Below are positions 6,755 to 6,768 of a stretch of DNA of 6,768 nt, in pieces. The DNA is from an uncultured Bacteroidota bacterium (GTDB lineage Bacteria > Bacteroidota > Bacteroidia > Chitinophagales > Chitinophagaceae), in the NCBI GenBank assembly GCA_903879995.1, contig CAIRNW010000121.1, positions 1-6,768 on the forward strand. The letters are read 5' to 3'. Numbering within the stretch: the first letter of the stretch is position 1; the number at the start of each line of letters is the position of its first letter. The notes below the pieces were generated by a model. It saw nothing but the letters and a program-made list of their open reading frames with translations, did not search any database and was not told where the DNA came from. Position numbers and translations under genes: made by a program.

Positions 6755-6768
6755 GCGTTGCGTATTGC

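Noticed and set aside
6677..6768. Possible tRNA or start of an RNA gene upstream of rplY
   Set aside because: No T-loop (GGTTCRA with paired stem), acceptor stem or CCA end can be built in either strand; the inverted repeat alone does not make a tRNA.
1..6768. Mobile element, phage, CRISPR, toxin-antitoxin or defence system
   Set aside because: No transposase, integrase, direct-repeat array, small paired genes or composition shift is present; apart from the unknown membrane protein and the partial oxidoreductase, the genes are recognisable housekeeping or metabolic families.

Overview
The window looks like ordinary chromosomal DNA from a member of the Bacteroidota, most like the Chitinophagaceae, although the family-level placement is inference. 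Five observations support this. No start codon has a convincing Shine-Dalgarno sequence. A promoter of the Bacteroidota type (TTTG, 19 bp, then TCTCTTTG against the consensus TAnnTTTG) lies before rplY. L25 is of the long Ctc/TL5 type with an Ala/Pro tail. The E1 alpha and beta halves of a 2-oxo acid dehydrogenase are fused in one chain. The small membrane protein before aspS resembles uncharacterised proteins I associate with this phylum.

Layout. On the + strand, positions 1-2644 hold three closely spaced genes: the C-terminal end of an FAD-dependent (DAO-type) oxidoreductase, a 136-residue membrane protein of unknown function, and aspS (aspartyl-tRNA synthetase). On the - strand, reading from the right edge, come rplY (L25/Ctc) with its own promoter, a strong intrinsic terminator, then pth (peptidyl-tRNA hydrolase), a FAHD1-like acylpyruvase and the fused E1 dehydrogenase. 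The last three are spaced 16 and 13 bp apart. The two convergent clusters meet with no base between the aspS stop codon and the E1 stop codon. No stretch above 300 bp is without a gene; the longest unassigned piece is the 92 bp upstream of rplY.

How the genes work together. aspS, rplY and pth serve translation: tRNA charging, 5S rRNA/central protuberance, and recycling of peptidyl-tRNA. The FAHD1-like enzyme and the E1 enzyme both act on 2-oxo acids in central or branched-chain carbon metabolism. The rplY-pth adjacency is a common bacterial arrangement. I see no mobile element, CRISPR array, tRNA, rRNA, phage gene or defence cassette, and no convincing new system. The points worth a second look are modest: an inverted repeat bracketing the rplY promoter, a near-perfect bidirectional terminator between rplY and pth, the zero-gap convergence, the GDA variant of the thiamine diphosphate motif, and the orphan membrane protein beside aspS.
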